Positions 1-8,967 of a stretch of 64,000 bases of DNA are shown here, piece by piece; the first letter of the stretch is position 1; each line of letters begins with the position of its first letter. The stretch is taken from contig NZ_JYJP01000143.1 in NCBI RefSeq assembly GCF_001012815.1, forward strand, positions 1-64,000, read 5' to 3'. The stretch is from Vibrio mexicanus (GTDB lineage Bacteria; Pseudomonadota; Gammaproteobacteria; Enterobacterales; Vibrionaceae). The position numbers and the translations under genes are program-made. Under the pieces are notes generated by a model. The model saw only the letters and a program-made list of their open reading frames with translations. It ran no database searches and was not told where the DNA came from.

Positions 1-41
1 AAGAGACAGGCCCTAAGGCAGCCTTTCTAAAATTGGGAATT
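1..41. other. Left edge; first 9 bases match the end of the Tn5 mosaic end
   Basis: The window opens with AAGAGACAG, identical to the last nine bases of the Tn5 mosaic end used in transposase-based sequencing libraries. A match at exactly base 1 suggests a residual adapter at a contig end. The rest, up to the thyA stop, holds no gene; a short GC-rich imperfect inverted repeat at about 8-27 could be part of the thyA terminator, but it is cut by the edge. Confidence 0.45.
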
Positions 42-892
42 CTAAACTGAGAACGGATATTTGATCGCTTCGTGGCACTCATACCCTTCAACCCAAAAGT
101 CATCCAACGAGACCCATGTTTCAAGATCTTCTAGGCTCTTGATCTCTGGGTTGATATGGAAAGTCGGTGACTTTAACGGTTCACGCTTTAATTGCACATC
201 TCTCATAAGCTCTAGTTGGTCTTCATAGATATGAGCATTAACGATCTTATGATAAGCCACACCCGCCTTCTTGCCCGTAATCTGAGCCATGATCGCCAAG
301 AATACATACACTTGAACCATGTTGAAATTCAGCCCCAGAGGAACATCGCAAGAGCGCTGAGTACTGTTCAGATACAAGGTGTCGCCCAACAGAGAGAAGT
401 GATGACTGTACATACATGGACGCAGGCATCCCATGTGGAACTCACCTGGGTTATAGAAATTCAAGATTTCACCGCGATCATCAACGCCTTTGGTTAAGTC
501 ATCAACAATCTTACGCAGTTGATCAATATGACCGCCATCTGGCTTTGCCCATGCTCGACCTTGAACGCCGTACACGCGACCCATGTCGTCCTCACCTTTA
601 CGGTAAGGGTTGTTTAACCATGCATCGTTCAGGTTTGCATTCGCATCCCATGTTTTTGTGCCTAATTTGCGAAAGTCTTCTGCATTGTCGTAACCGCGGA
701 TGTACCTAATAGCTCAGCAACCGCAGCCTTCCAAAAGCTTTTTCGTGTGGTTACCAAAGGAAATTGGTTACTCGCTACGTCGTAAGTCAAATCCGCATTA
801 ATGACAGTTAAACAACGCTTACCCGTACGCTCATTTTCAACCCAAGTGCCATGATCAACAATTCGCTGGCACAAGTCTAAATATTGTTTCAC
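42..892 (-). CDS. thyA: Thymidylate synthase (frameshifted in this sequence)
   Basis: Makes dTMP from dUMP with methylene-tetrahydrofolate in the cytoplasm. The N-terminal part (692-892) carries the FPLVTTRK substrate-binding region. The C-terminal part (42-584) carries the catalytic cysteine in RPCMYSHH (Cys160 of the restored protein), then QRSCDVPLGL and the NAHIYEDQ histidine region. A single lost base near 704 (GGTTAC read as GGTAC) splits the frame; restoring it joins the pieces through YIRGYDNAEDFRKLGTKTW and gives 283 residues, the usual length of this Vibrio form. The stop of lgt lies 10 bases upstream of its start, so the two are probably co-transcribed. ThyA is close to essential and both halves are fully conserved, so a sequence error is more likely than a pseudogene. 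Confidence 0.93.
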
Positions 893-901
893 ACCAATTC
901 C

Positions 902-1736
902 TTACTTCGCTTTTTTCTTCTTTGAAACAGTCTTCACTTCATCAGTAAACTGGCCGCGCTTGTATGCCCAAACCATCATGAGGATACCTCCGATGATCAT
1001 AGGTAGTGACAAGATCTGTCCCATCGAGATGAAGCCACCGTACAACCCTAAATGGGCATCAGGCTCTCGAACATATTCTACCAAGAAACGGAAGGTACCA
1101 TAACCCGCTAGGAATAAACCTGATACAGACCCTAATGGGCGAGGTTTTTTAATAAACCAGTTCAAGATTAAGAAGAGAGCAATGCCTTCCAGCGCCATTT
1201 GGTAAAGTTGAGATGGGTGTCTTGCAAGTGGTCCTGCGCCCGGAAATACAATGCCCCATGGCACTTCAGTTACACGGCCCCATAGTTCGCCGTTCATAAA
1301 GTTACCTAAACGACCAACACCGAGTCCGAATGGCACAAGCGGCGCAATGAAATCGGCAACGCCAAAGAAAGTACGACCGTTTCGTTTGGCATACCAGAAC
1401 ATCGCCGTAATCACACCCAACAGACCACCGTGGAACGACATTCCGCCCGTCCACACTTTGAAAAGATAAGTTGGATCTTGAATAAACAGATCAAAGTTAT
1501 AGAAGATCACGTACCAACTCGGCCACCAACTACCACACCAAGAAAACCAGCAAACAGCAAATCAGAGACTTGCTCACGTGTCCAACACTACCGGGCTTAT
1601 CTGCTCTACGATTGGCCAACCAAAGGGCGAATGCAAATCCAACAAGATACATTAGGCCATACCAACGAACGGACAGTGGGCCTATAGAAAATAGAACAGG
1701 ATCGATATTTGGAAACTCAATAAATCCCTGAGACAT
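902..1736 (-). CDS. lgt: Prolipoprotein diacylglyceryl transferase (two frameshifts)
   Basis: Inner-membrane enzyme that moves diacylglycerol from phosphatidylglycerol to the lipobox cysteine of prolipoproteins, the first step of lipoprotein maturation. The N-terminal part starts FIEFPNIDPVLFSIGPLSVRWYGLMYLVG. The C-terminal part has the Lgt signature GVGRLGNFMNGELWGRV and the ARHPSQLYQ segment, among about seven hydrophobic segments. Two single-base losses, near 1513 (GGTTAC read as GGTAC) and near 1586 (GGTTGG read as GTTGG), break the frame; repairing both restores the expected GWTREQV...GGRVGYVIFYNF region and gives about 278 residues. lgt-thyA order is widely conserved in gammaproteobacteria. 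Lgt is essential in most Gram-negatives, which again points to sequence error. Confidence 0.92.
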
Positions 1737-1777
1737 AGATACTTTCTCTTAAAAATAGTAATAGATATGAGATGGCT

Positions 1778-2568
1778 TTAAAGCAACATAGTTCCTGCAA
1801 CCACCATTAAAAACAGTGCAAAGATTTTCTTTAAAGAGGAGGTGGGTAAGGTTGAGGCCATTCGTGCGCCCACTTTTGTCGTTAGCATAGACGTCATGGC
1901 AATCGCTAATAGTGCTGGTATATACACATACCCCACCGTGTAAGAGGGCATCCCTTCTGCGTGATAACCATTCAAGATAAAGCCAATCATGCCAGAAAGT
2001 GCGAGTACACTGCCACAAACCGACGAAGAACCCACCGCCTTTCGCATTTCAACACCATGACGATTCAAAAATGGCACCGACAGTGAACCTCCCCCGATGC
2101 CTGCTAAGCTAGAGACCACGCCGATCCCCGTACCCCAACCTACCGTAACAGTTGGGCTAGGCATGCTTTTCTGTTTTGTCGATTTAATGGAGAACAGCAT
2201 TTGAATCGAAAGCAGTAGTACAATGACACCAAACACTTTCGGTAAATACTCACTTGGGATCCACTCAGCGATGTAAGCACCAGCAAAGCCGCCGACCACT
2301 ATTCCCGGCATCATCCACTTAATCGCATATGGTTCAACATTGCCCAACTTAGCGTGATTCAGCGCAGAAGAGCCCGATGTCACAATGATGGATGCAAGTG
2401 ACGTTGCCAGTGCAACGTTCATTGAAAAGTCGAGGGGAATATCTGCCAATGGAAGTAGATAAAGTAGCGCCGGAACAATCACCAGCCACCACCAATACCC
2501 AGTAATCCGGCTAAGACACCCACTAGAGCACCCAGTGCTAACAGTACAGCAAAAAGTTCGATTGTCAC
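1778..2568 (-). CDS. TauE/SafE family sulfite/anion exporter-like permease (frameshifted)
   Basis: Membrane protein of the TauE/SafE (COG0730, YfcA-like) family, members of which export sulfite, sulfoacetate or related organic anions; the substrate here is unknown. The diagnostic repeated motifs are GLLGIGGG near the N terminus and LAGIGGGSLSVPFLNRHG in the middle, with about eight hydrophobic segments. One lost base near 2484 (GGCTTGG read as GGCTGG) separates the first 29 codons from the rest; restored length is 263 residues. The start is a GTG at 2568 (MTIELFAVLLALG), only 7 bases after the ptsP stop, so it is probably translated with ptsP. The ptsP - TauE - lgt order is also found in other Vibrio. 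Confidence 0.85.
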
Positions 2569-2575
2569 GTTACGC

Positions 2576-4822
2576 CTATCTTTTACCTGCCCGGATAAAT
2601 CCAGCAAACCCTTTCTGTTCGAAGTAGTCAGCCATCATAGTATAAATCGCGTCACCATAGGGCATTATCAAGGCTTTGTCAGCAAGTGCTTTCAAATCAT
2701 CGGAGTCAGAGTGGCGCAGAAGGTATTTCACTTTCGCAACATTCGAAGTGTTCATGCTTAGCGTATCGTAGCCGAGCCCTACCAGCAGTAAAGCTCCCAT
2801 AGGATCGCCAGCAAGCTCACCGCAAATACAAACCGGAATATTTAGCTGCGAACAAGTTTGCTCAATCTGTTTAAGTGCATTCACCACCGCAGGGTGCATC
2901 GACTCATACACTTCGGAAACGCGAGCGTTGTTACGATCCACCGCCAGCAAGTACTGAGTAAGGTCATTGGTACCGACAGAAACAAAATCAATTCGACCCG
3001 CGACCAGTGGCAGCAAGTAGAGCATGGATGGCACTTCTACCATCACACCTATCTGCGGTCGCTGAATATCTTCGTCCAACAAGGAAACTTCTTCATAGGC
3101 TTGATTAATGAAGTCGATAGCGTCATCGAGTTCTTGAACGCTTGATACCATTGGCAGAAGAATACTCAGGTTTTTATGCTTGCTGCTAGCACGTAACATG
3201 GCACGAATCTGAATCAAGAAAATATCCGGATGATCCAACGTGAAACGAATCCCGCGCCAGCCGAGGAATGGGTTATCTTCTTCAATAGGCAGATAAGGCA
3301 GAGCTTTATCGCCACCGACATCCAGAGTGCGCATCACAACGCGTTTGTCAGGGTAGCTCCCAAGTACAGTCGCATACTGATGCATCTGCTCGTCTTCTGA
3401 TGGAAAGCGATGCTGTAATAAGAAGGATATTTCAGTCCGGTAAAGACCTACACCATCAACACCTTGGTTAATCGCAATGTTAGTATCTGCACTCAAACCC
3501 GCATTAAGCAACACTTCAATTCGCTTGCCATCTTTGGTGTGAGCGGGCTCTTTGCTGCCCTTATCAACCATCAAAGAAAGCTCGCGCTCTTCATTCGCAA
3601 GCGAACGGTAAACTCTCAGCAGTTGCGCCGTTGGCGACACCAATACTTTACCGCTGTAGCCATCTACAATACCTAACTTGCCGTTAAGTTTGGATGGATT
3701 AAGCTCACGCCCATAACCGCAGGAATGCCTAATGCTCGAGATAAAATGGCGGCATGGGAGTTCGCAGCGCCCTCTAAAGAGACCACGGCAAGCAACTTAT
3801 CTTTAGGAATGGAAGCTAGAATAGAAGCCGTAAGCTCACGAACAACAAGAATCACCGGTGATTCAAATGCTGCGCTGCTCGGTTTCTGTATTGTAGAGAA
3901 AGAAAAGCAGCCTTTGACCAAGCTCACGGACATCTTGTGCGCGCTCGCGAAGGTAGCTGTCTGACATGCGAGCGAATCGGCTCGAGTAAGCTTCAACCAC
4001 CTGCCTTAATGCCCAGTCTGCACGATCACCTTTCTGGATCTGTGCTTTCAGGTCGCTACGAAGCATGGGATCGTTCAGCAAGTGAGTAAACAGATCGAAA
4101 ATCGCCAATGCGTCTTTATTGATCTCACGATCAAGTTTCTTGCGCATGCGGCGAAAGTCAGCAAGCGCCTCTTCGATCGCAACGAGTAGCCACTCTTGTT
4201 CTTTATCAACATCTAATGCTGACGCCGGTGACACGCTGGAAAGATCTGGATGAGTATCGTCCCACCAGAAGTGACCAATGGAAACACCTGATGAAGCGGG
4301 AATACCGACTATGGAGTGCTGCTTTTTCGAGATCTGCCAATGCCCTTGAGTTTGAGCATGAGCAATGATCACCGCGAGCTGCGCAGCGAGAGTAACAAGA
4401 AAAGACTCTTCCATCTCATCGAACAGTCGCGGTGTTTTTTGCTGAACCACAAGAACGCCGAGAACTTTTTTTCGATGAATGATTGGCGTGCCTAGAAAGC
4501 CTTGATAGACCTCTTCGCCTAACTCTGGAAAGTATTTAAAATTGGAATGTTTAGATGCTTCCGCCACATTAATGGGTTCAGCAGAACGTTTCACTAAGCC
4601 AACCAGGCCTTCATCAAAACGGATATGAATTTTGTCGCCTTCAAACTTAAGGCCTTGGGTGGCCATCAGCTCTAAGCGACTTGCATCTTCATTAGCAAGA
4701 TAGACAGTGCAACACTCCGTACTCATCGCGCTGCACGTTTGCTTAACAAGAATAGACAATGCCTGGTGGACATCGTCTACTTTAGAGACCTGTTCAACTA
4801 TTTCCCTTAGTTGAGAAAGCAT
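2576..4822 (-). CDS. ptsP: PtsP, enzyme I of the nitrogen phosphotransferase system (two frameshifts)
   Basis: Autophosphorylates from phosphoenolpyruvate and passes the phosphate to NPr (PtsO), feeding nitrogen and potassium regulation. Domains in order: N-terminal GAF (about residues 1-160), PEP-utilising N-terminal domain, the phosphohistidine swivel site in EGAANSHAAIL, then the PEP-binding TIM barrel with GLYRTEISFLL, DVGGDKALPY, VGTNDLTQY and CICGELAGDP. Two indels break it: an extra base in a T run between about 3866 and 3905, and a lost A near 3698 (TTAAATCC read as TTAATCC). They cancel in length, and the restored protein is 748 residues, the same as E. coli PtsP. The start lies 2 bases after the rppH stop, so translational coupling is likely. 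Confidence 0.93.
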
Positions 4823-4824
4823 GT

Positions 4825-5343
4825 CTATCCTCTTCTATGTTTGCGCTTACCTTTTACTTTTCGATCTTTAAAAGGCATCGCCATAGAGGCAAACTCTTTC
4901 ATCGCCCGACGATAGACGTCACGCTTGAAAGAGACCACCTGTCTCACTGGGTACCAATAGCTTACCCATCGCCAACCATCAAATTCAGGTGAACTTCCAC
5001 GCTGCATGTTGATACGAGATTCATCGCAATCCAAACGCAGCAAGAACCACTTCTGTTTCTGTCCGATACAAACAGGTTTAGAATCCCAACGCACCAAACG
5101 TTTTGGTAGTTTATACCTTAACCAATGACGACTTGTTGCGACGATTTTTACATCTTTCTTTGTAAGACCAACCTCTTCATACAGCTCTCGGAACATGGCT
5201 TGTTCGGGGGTTTCGCCCTCATCTATGCCACCTTGTGGAAATTGCCAAGAGTGTTGTCCGTATCGTTTTGCCCAGAAGACCTGACCATGGCTGTTGCAGA
5301 TTACTATACCGACGTTTAAACGGTAACCATCGCCATCTATCAC
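4825..5343 (-). CDS. rppH: RNA pyrophosphohydrolase RppH
   Basis: Nudix hydrolase that removes pyrophosphate from the 5' end of primary transcripts and so starts RNase E-dependent mRNA decay. The Nudix box is complete at about residues 38-60 (GGIDEGETPEQAMFRELYEEVGL, read in two parts: GG-x5-E and REL-x-EE-x-GL). The basic tail (KDRKVKGKRKHRRG) and 172-residue length fit the proteobacterial family. It heads a run rppH-ptsP-TauE-lgt-thyA on the minus strand, with its own promoter presumably in the DnaA-box region upstream. No frameshift is seen. Confidence 0.95.
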   Translation of the reverse strand: MIDGDGYRLNVGIVICNSHGQVFWAKRYGQHSWQFPQGGIDEGETPEQAMFRELYEEVGLTKKDVKIVATSRHWLRYKLPKRLVRWDSKPVCIGQKQKWFLLRLDCDESRINMQRGSSPEFDGWRWVSYWYPVRQVVSFKRDVYRRAMKEFASMAMPFKDRKVKGKRKHRRG

Positions 5344-5969
5344 TGGCCAACCTCAAATTAAATCTTTAATAACAGTGATTTTTCCACATATCCCCAATAT
5401 GAGCAAACTTACTAGTGTGATTAGCACGTGATTTATGGCCTATATTCCTTCAACTGGATAAGTTTGCAGCAAAAACGGGGTTATACACATAGAGATGAGA
5501 CCTACTCCACATTTATTCACCTTTTCTGTGCATAAGTTTGTGAAGAATTCACTTAAACATGATCATCAAATGAACAACTTTACTCGTGAGCTTCAAAGTC
5601 ACCTCATGAAACTCAAGCAATGTTATTTAAAATCAATACATTAGATAAAAAAAAGAACTAATCATAAAACTTAAATAGTCACAAATAATAAACCAAACTC
5701 AGATCGGTCAAAGATCCACCAAGTTGAGTTTTATCCACATTAATGGACAAAAAACACGCTACATTCACGTCAACTCTAACAAAAACCAGTAACAAACCTA
5801 CTGTATATCCATCCATAATCACAATTTTAGCCTTATTCGACATTGCAGCTGTGGATAAGTTGTAAACTGAAGATCTTTTGATCAACTTGCGCAAGGGCTA
5901 TGCACCTCAAATAAGAAATATGATCATTAATTTGATAAGATTTTGCTTTTGCAGCTACTAAAAGTCGTC
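5344..5969. promoter_or_regulatory. DnaA-box cluster between rppH and mutH, DARS2-like
   Basis: This 626-base AT-rich stretch has no credible gene. It holds four exact matches to the DnaA box TTATNCACA: TTATACACA at 5481-5489 (+), TTATGCACA at 5527-5535 (-), TTATCCACA at 5731-5739 (+) and TTATCCACA at 5850-5858 (-), plus a one-mismatch box TTTTCCACA at 5380-5388 (+). A perfect IHF consensus sits between the pairs, and there are six GATC sites (5561, 5702, 5713, 5872, 5880, 5922). From memory, the E. coli DnaA-reactivating sequence DARS2 lies in the intergenic region beside mutH and depends on DnaA boxes plus IHF and Fis. Matching position and content suggest a functional counterpart; the function is inferred. 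It must also contain the divergent rppH and mutH promoters. Confidence 0.7.
5631..5643 (+). promoter_or_regulatory. Putative IHF-binding site
   Basis: AATCAATACATTA fits the IHF consensus WATCAANNNNTTR at every fixed position. It is followed by an A-rich run (ttagataaaaaaaagaac) like those beside strong IHF sites. It lies midway between the two DnaA-box pairs at 5481/5527 and 5731/5850, where IHF bending could bring them together. Confidence 0.55.
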
Positions 5970-6635
5970 ATGAAACCTGAACCTAAATCCGAGCAAGAAC
6001 TGATTGAACGCGCCATAGAAATCGCGGGAGTGACCTTCCAAGAGCTGGCAGATGAAGCAGAGATGGCTGTCCCGAAAGATTTGAAGCGAGACAAAGGCTG
6101 GGTGGGTCAACTGATCGAATGGCACCTTGGAGCAACAGCAGGCAGCAAACCTCAACAAGATTTCGAATCTTTAGGGATTGAGCTTAAAACCATCCCTATC
6201 GGTTATAACGGTAAACCTTTGGAAACCACTTTCGTGAGCGTGGCTCCCTTGATCGGTGTTCAGGGTTTAACCTGGGAAACCAGTCACGTAAAACATAAAC
6301 TATCACGTGTTCTTTGGGTTCCAGTTCAAGGTGAGCGAGAGATTCCGCTTGCGGAGCGCCGCGTGGGCTCTCCATTAATATGGAGCCCAAGTATAGAGGA
6401 AGAACAGCAGCTTAAAGCTGACTGGGAAGAGTTGATGGAAATGATCGTTTTGGGGCAGGTTGGGCAAATTACCGCTAAACATGGCGAAGTACTGCAACTG
6501 CGTCCAAAGGCCGCCAATAGCAAAGTGCTCACTGAGGCCTATGGTGCCAGCGGTAAACCCATAAAAACCCTGCCGCGTGGGTTTTATCTCCGAACCCAGT
6601 TCACGGCAGCCTTGCTTGAACGGTATTACGCCTAA
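5970..6635 (+). CDS. mutH: DNA mismatch repair endonuclease MutH
   Basis: Cuts the unmethylated strand at hemimethylated GATC during MutS/MutL-directed mismatch repair. The catalytic set is visible: Glu50 (QLIEWH), Asp64 (PQQDF), Glu71 and Lys73 (IELK), matching E. coli Glu56, Asp70, Glu77 and Lys79. I chose the ATG at 5970 (MKPEPKSEQEL) because it matches the family N terminus; an in-frame TTG at 5943 would add nine residues of no known homology. The protein is then 221 residues, close to the 229 of E. coli. It is transcribed away from rppH across the DnaA-box region. No frameshift. Confidence 0.95.
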   Translation: MKPEPKSEQELIERAIEIAGVTFQELADEAEMAVPKDLKRDKGWVGQLIEWHLGATAGSKPQQDFESLGIELKTIPIGYNGKPLETTFVSVAPLIGVQGLTWETSHVKHKLSRVLWVPVQGEREIPLAERRVGSPLIWSPSIEEEQQLKADWEELMEMIVLGQVGQITAKHGEVLQLRPKAANSKVLTEAYGASGKPIKTLPRGFYLRTQFTAALLERYYA

Positions 6636-6656
6636 CGAAAAACTGCCAACGTCTGG

Positions 6657-6967
6657 CTAATGCGTGACCAAAGGCAATTCCACATCACAAGTCATCGCAC
6701 TACCGGGGGCACCACATTCATCATAAGCATTTTGAAGACGAAGATAAGCGCGCTCTACACCCAAACGGACGAGCGCCTCTTTGACCTGCTCTAGCGACTC
6801 AAAGTTCATCACCTCATCTTTTACTTTCAAAGGTTCCACTTGGTGTTTGTACTCCACCGCTAGCAGGTACTGATTTAGCTCTGAGCAACCAATAACAAAC
6901 ACTTTAGGGGTTGGTAAGTGTCTTTATGTATTCCATGAATCCACTTATCAAGTTGATGTTTCTGCAT
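6657..6967 (-). CDS. Small conserved protein, DUF6482-like (frameshifted)
   Basis: The C-terminal 81 residues (VFVIGCSELNQYLLAVEYKH...) are open from 6657 to about 6902. The N terminus lies in another frame and begins ATG at 6967 (MQKHQLDKWIHGIHKDTYQ) behind a good ribosome site, GGAGGT. Adding one base to the CCCC/AA run near 6908 joins them into a 103-residue acidic cytoplasmic protein. The sequence resembles a small family of unknown function seen in Vibrio and Shewanella; I am only moderately sure of the DUF6482 label. It converges with mutH, with 21 bases between stop codons. Confidence 0.65.
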
Positions 6968-7084
6968 ATTTGCACCTCCAATCTACAGTCTAGTCAATCA
7001 CCACCGGTTTGCTAAATCTCTTCCCTTTTACCGTCGGATTCTCATATAGTGGATTAACAATCAAAACGACAATCAGGATGTGCG

Positions 7085-8119
7085 ATGCAATATACAAAGC
7101 TACCTCACTCAACGTTAGAGCTAAGTAAGATATGTCTAGGGACAATGACCTTTGGTGCACAGAACTCTCAAGCCGAAGCGTTTGAACAACTTGATTACGC
7201 TCTCGAGCGCGGCGTTAACTTTATCGATACGGCAGAGATGTATCCGGTACCACCGACTGCCGAAACTCAAGGCCTAACGGAAACTTACATCGGTAATTGG
7301 CTGAAAAAATCTGGGAAAAGAGAAAAAGTCGTTCTCGCGACAAAAGTGGCGGGCCCACGTAATTTACCGTACATCAGGGACAATATGCGCCTTGATAGAC
7401 GAAACATACACCTTGCAATTGATGACAGCCTTAGCAGGCTGAATACAGATTACGTCGATCTCTATCAACTTCATTGGCCACAACGTCAAACCAACTGCTT
7501 TGGCCAGCTAAACTACCCATATCCAGACGAGCAAGAAGAAGTATCGCTAGTAGAGACGTTAGATGCTTTGAGCGAACTGGTCAAAGCAGGGAAGATCCGT
7601 TACATCGGGGTATCGAATGAAACACCTTGGGGAGTCATGAGCCTACTCAAACTGGCAGAAAAACATGAACTTCCACGTATTGTATCGATTCAAAATCCAT
7701 ATAACCTGCTCAACCGAAGCTTCGAAGTCGGACTATCTGAAATCAGTCATTATGAAGGCGTACAGCTTCTCGCTTACTCGCCTTTAGCATTCGGTTGTTT
7801 GAGTGGTAAGTATCTCAATGGTGCTCGTCCAAAAGGTGCTCGTTGCACATTGTTTGAAAGGTTCGCTCGCTACTTTACACCACAAGGCATTTTAGCCACG
7901 CAAGCTTATGTCGATGTCGCCAATAAGCATGGGTTGGATCCTGCTCAAATGGCCCTTGCGTTCGTAAATCAAAGGCCATTTGTTGCTTCAAACATCATCG
8001 GAGCAACCAATCTTGAGCAGTTAAAATCCAATATCGACAGTTTGGATGTTGTTCTCACTGAAGAGTTATTGAGAGACCTGCAAGAGGTTGGGACAACTTA
8101 CTCCAACCCTTGCCCTTAG
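7085..8119 (+). CDS. tas: Aldo/keto reductase Tas
   Basis: NADP(H)-dependent aldo/keto reductase of 344 residues, close to E. coli Tas (346). The family tetrad is visible: Asp in FIDTAEMYP with the catalytic Tyr, Lys in LATKVAG, and His in YQLHWPQR. The coenzyme-binding GVSNE and ASNIIGATNLEQL segments near the C terminus are also present. The start has a good ribosome site (AGGATGTGCG ATG). The physiological substrate is unknown; the E. coli gene was found as a suppressor of tyrosine auxotrophy. mutH and tas are also neighbours in E. coli, so the order is conserved. Confidence 0.9.
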   Translation: MQYTKLPHSTLELSKICLGTMTFGAQNSQAEAFEQLDYALERGVNFIDTAEMYPVPPTAETQGLTETYIGNWLKKSGKREKVVLATKVAGPRNLPYIRDNMRLDRRNIHLAIDDSLSRLNTDYVDLYQLHWPQRQTNCFGQLNYPYPDEQEEVSLVETLDALSELVKAGKIRYIGVSNETPWGVMSLLKLAEKHELPRIVSIQNPYNLLNRSFEVGLSEISHYEGVQLLAYSPLAFGCLSGKYLNGARPKGARCTLFERFARYFTPQGILATQAYVDVANKHGLDPAQMALAFVNQRPFVASNIIGATNLEQLKSNIDSLDVVLTEELLRDLQEVGTTYSNPCP

Positions 8120-8158
8120 TACTGAGATATCAGTAACAAAATATCTAGGGTGACGTTT

Positions 8159-8186
8159 CAGGGGTGAGCAAACTCACTCACCCCTT
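8159..8186. terminator. Hairpin between convergent tas and the DUF1127 gene
   Basis: Inverted repeat AGGGGTGAG ... CTCACCCCT with a short loop. There is no strong T run on either side, so it is a weaker candidate than the other terminators in the window. Confidence 0.45.
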
Positions 8187-8190
8187 ACTG

Positions 8191-8442
8191 TCACGTTGTT
8201 ATTCGAGAGCTTAAGACACGACGTAAGTGGCGAACTCGACGTTCTACTTTGATGTGTTCAGGCATGGTGTGACCGATTGCTCGACCATCTGACTCCAAAC
8301 CGATATCACGTAGAAGGTGTGGGTTATCCCATGGGATATCGTAAGCACTTCGACGCACTTTTCGTTTCCATTCGCGTTCTTCATGTCGCAAATCGGCACG
8401 TACTAATAGAGTGGCTAGTTTTAGGTATATTGAGTGACGCAT
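8191..8442 (-). CDS. DUF1127 domain protein
   Basis: Small, very basic 83-residue protein. The C-terminal half has the DUF1127 signature: aromatic/acidic positions then HLLRDIGLESDGRAIGH, where LRDIGL is the family core. Arg-rich DUF1127 proteins in alphaproteobacteria have been linked to phosphate, RNA turnover and stress; the role in Vibrio is not established. The start follows TGGAGAAATGTT, a reasonable ribosome site. It lies about 120 bases downstream of the small gene at 8560-8682 on the same strand, and both may come from one transcript. Confidence 0.85.
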   Translation of the reverse strand: MRHSIYLKLATLLVRADLRHEEREWKRKVRRSAYDIPWDNPHLLRDIGLESDGRAIGHTMPEHIKVERRVRHLRRVLSSRITT

Positions 8443-8559
8443 AACATTTCTCCAGTCGCGTTGTATGCTGGGAAAGTGGTCAACAAAAGATAGGCTTGAT
8501 ATGGATTTGCTCTAAATTTGCTGCCAATTTCCGCAGCCTATTTAGAGGTTACGGATTAA

Positions 8560-8682
8560 TTACTTTTTGGTTGCTGTAGGTTTTCGATCGGCCGAAATGG
8601 TTGAGGCGCCAAAAGCACCCGCCATAGCAGAGGCAGAATCGACAGAAGCACAAACGGTTTGATTCACGATGAAATGTTTCAT
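8560..8682 (-). CDS. Small protein of 40 residues, unknown function
   Basis: ATG at 8682 is preceded by an excellent ribosome site, AGGAGGCGCAA. The frame runs 40 codons to TAA: it starts MKHFIVNQTVCASVDSASAM, continues with an Ala/Gly-rich segment (AGAFGASTIS) and ends in a basic tail (DRKPTATKK). It has no signal peptide or membrane segment. I do not recognise a family. The ribosome site, the sensible codon use and the placement between two real genes argue for a real small protein. It is upstream of the DUF1127 gene on the same strand. Confidence 0.6.
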   Translation of the reverse strand: MKHFIVNQTVCASVDSASAMAGAFGASTISADRKPTATKK

Positions 8683-8967
8683 TTGCGCCTCCTAGCAATG
8701 TTTCACAATGGATGTGTGAACGTAATTAATCCTAAAATTTGGGGTTGTTGAGCTTTAGCTCATGGTTAAATTCTATGCATGTAAGATTATATTTCAACCA
8801 ATAAATCACCTACAAAATCAAAACAATTTTTTTACCTAAAAATAACTGTACGTGACACTAAATAACCATACATTTAGCTGTTGAATCAATCTATATAGCT
8901 ATTTAATCTATCTTAGAAACAAAAAGCCGCATAACAATATGCGGCTTTCTGCTTTTTAATCAGTGAA
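8683..8967. other. AT-rich gap with vpsR terminator
   Basis: Very AT-rich spacer of 285 bases. The only structure I see is the vpsR terminator at its right end; the promoter of the small gene at 8560-8682 should lie here, but I cannot place it. Confidence 0.5.
8921..8950 (-). terminator. Terminator of vpsR
   Basis: Perfect stem GCCGCATA/TATGCGGC with an ACAA loop, flanked by A and T runs. On the minus strand the stem is followed by TTTTT. It lies 18 bases past the vpsR stop. Confidence 0.85.

Noticed and set aside
42..5343. Reading thyA, lgt, TauE and ptsP as pseudogenes
   Set aside because: All parts are conserved, repairs give family lengths, and several of these genes are essential or nearly so; a shared error pattern explains them better.
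5679..5894. 71-codon open frame on the minus strand between rppH and mutH
   Set aside because: No ribosome site, AT-driven composition, and it crosses the DnaA-box cluster; no recognisable protein features.
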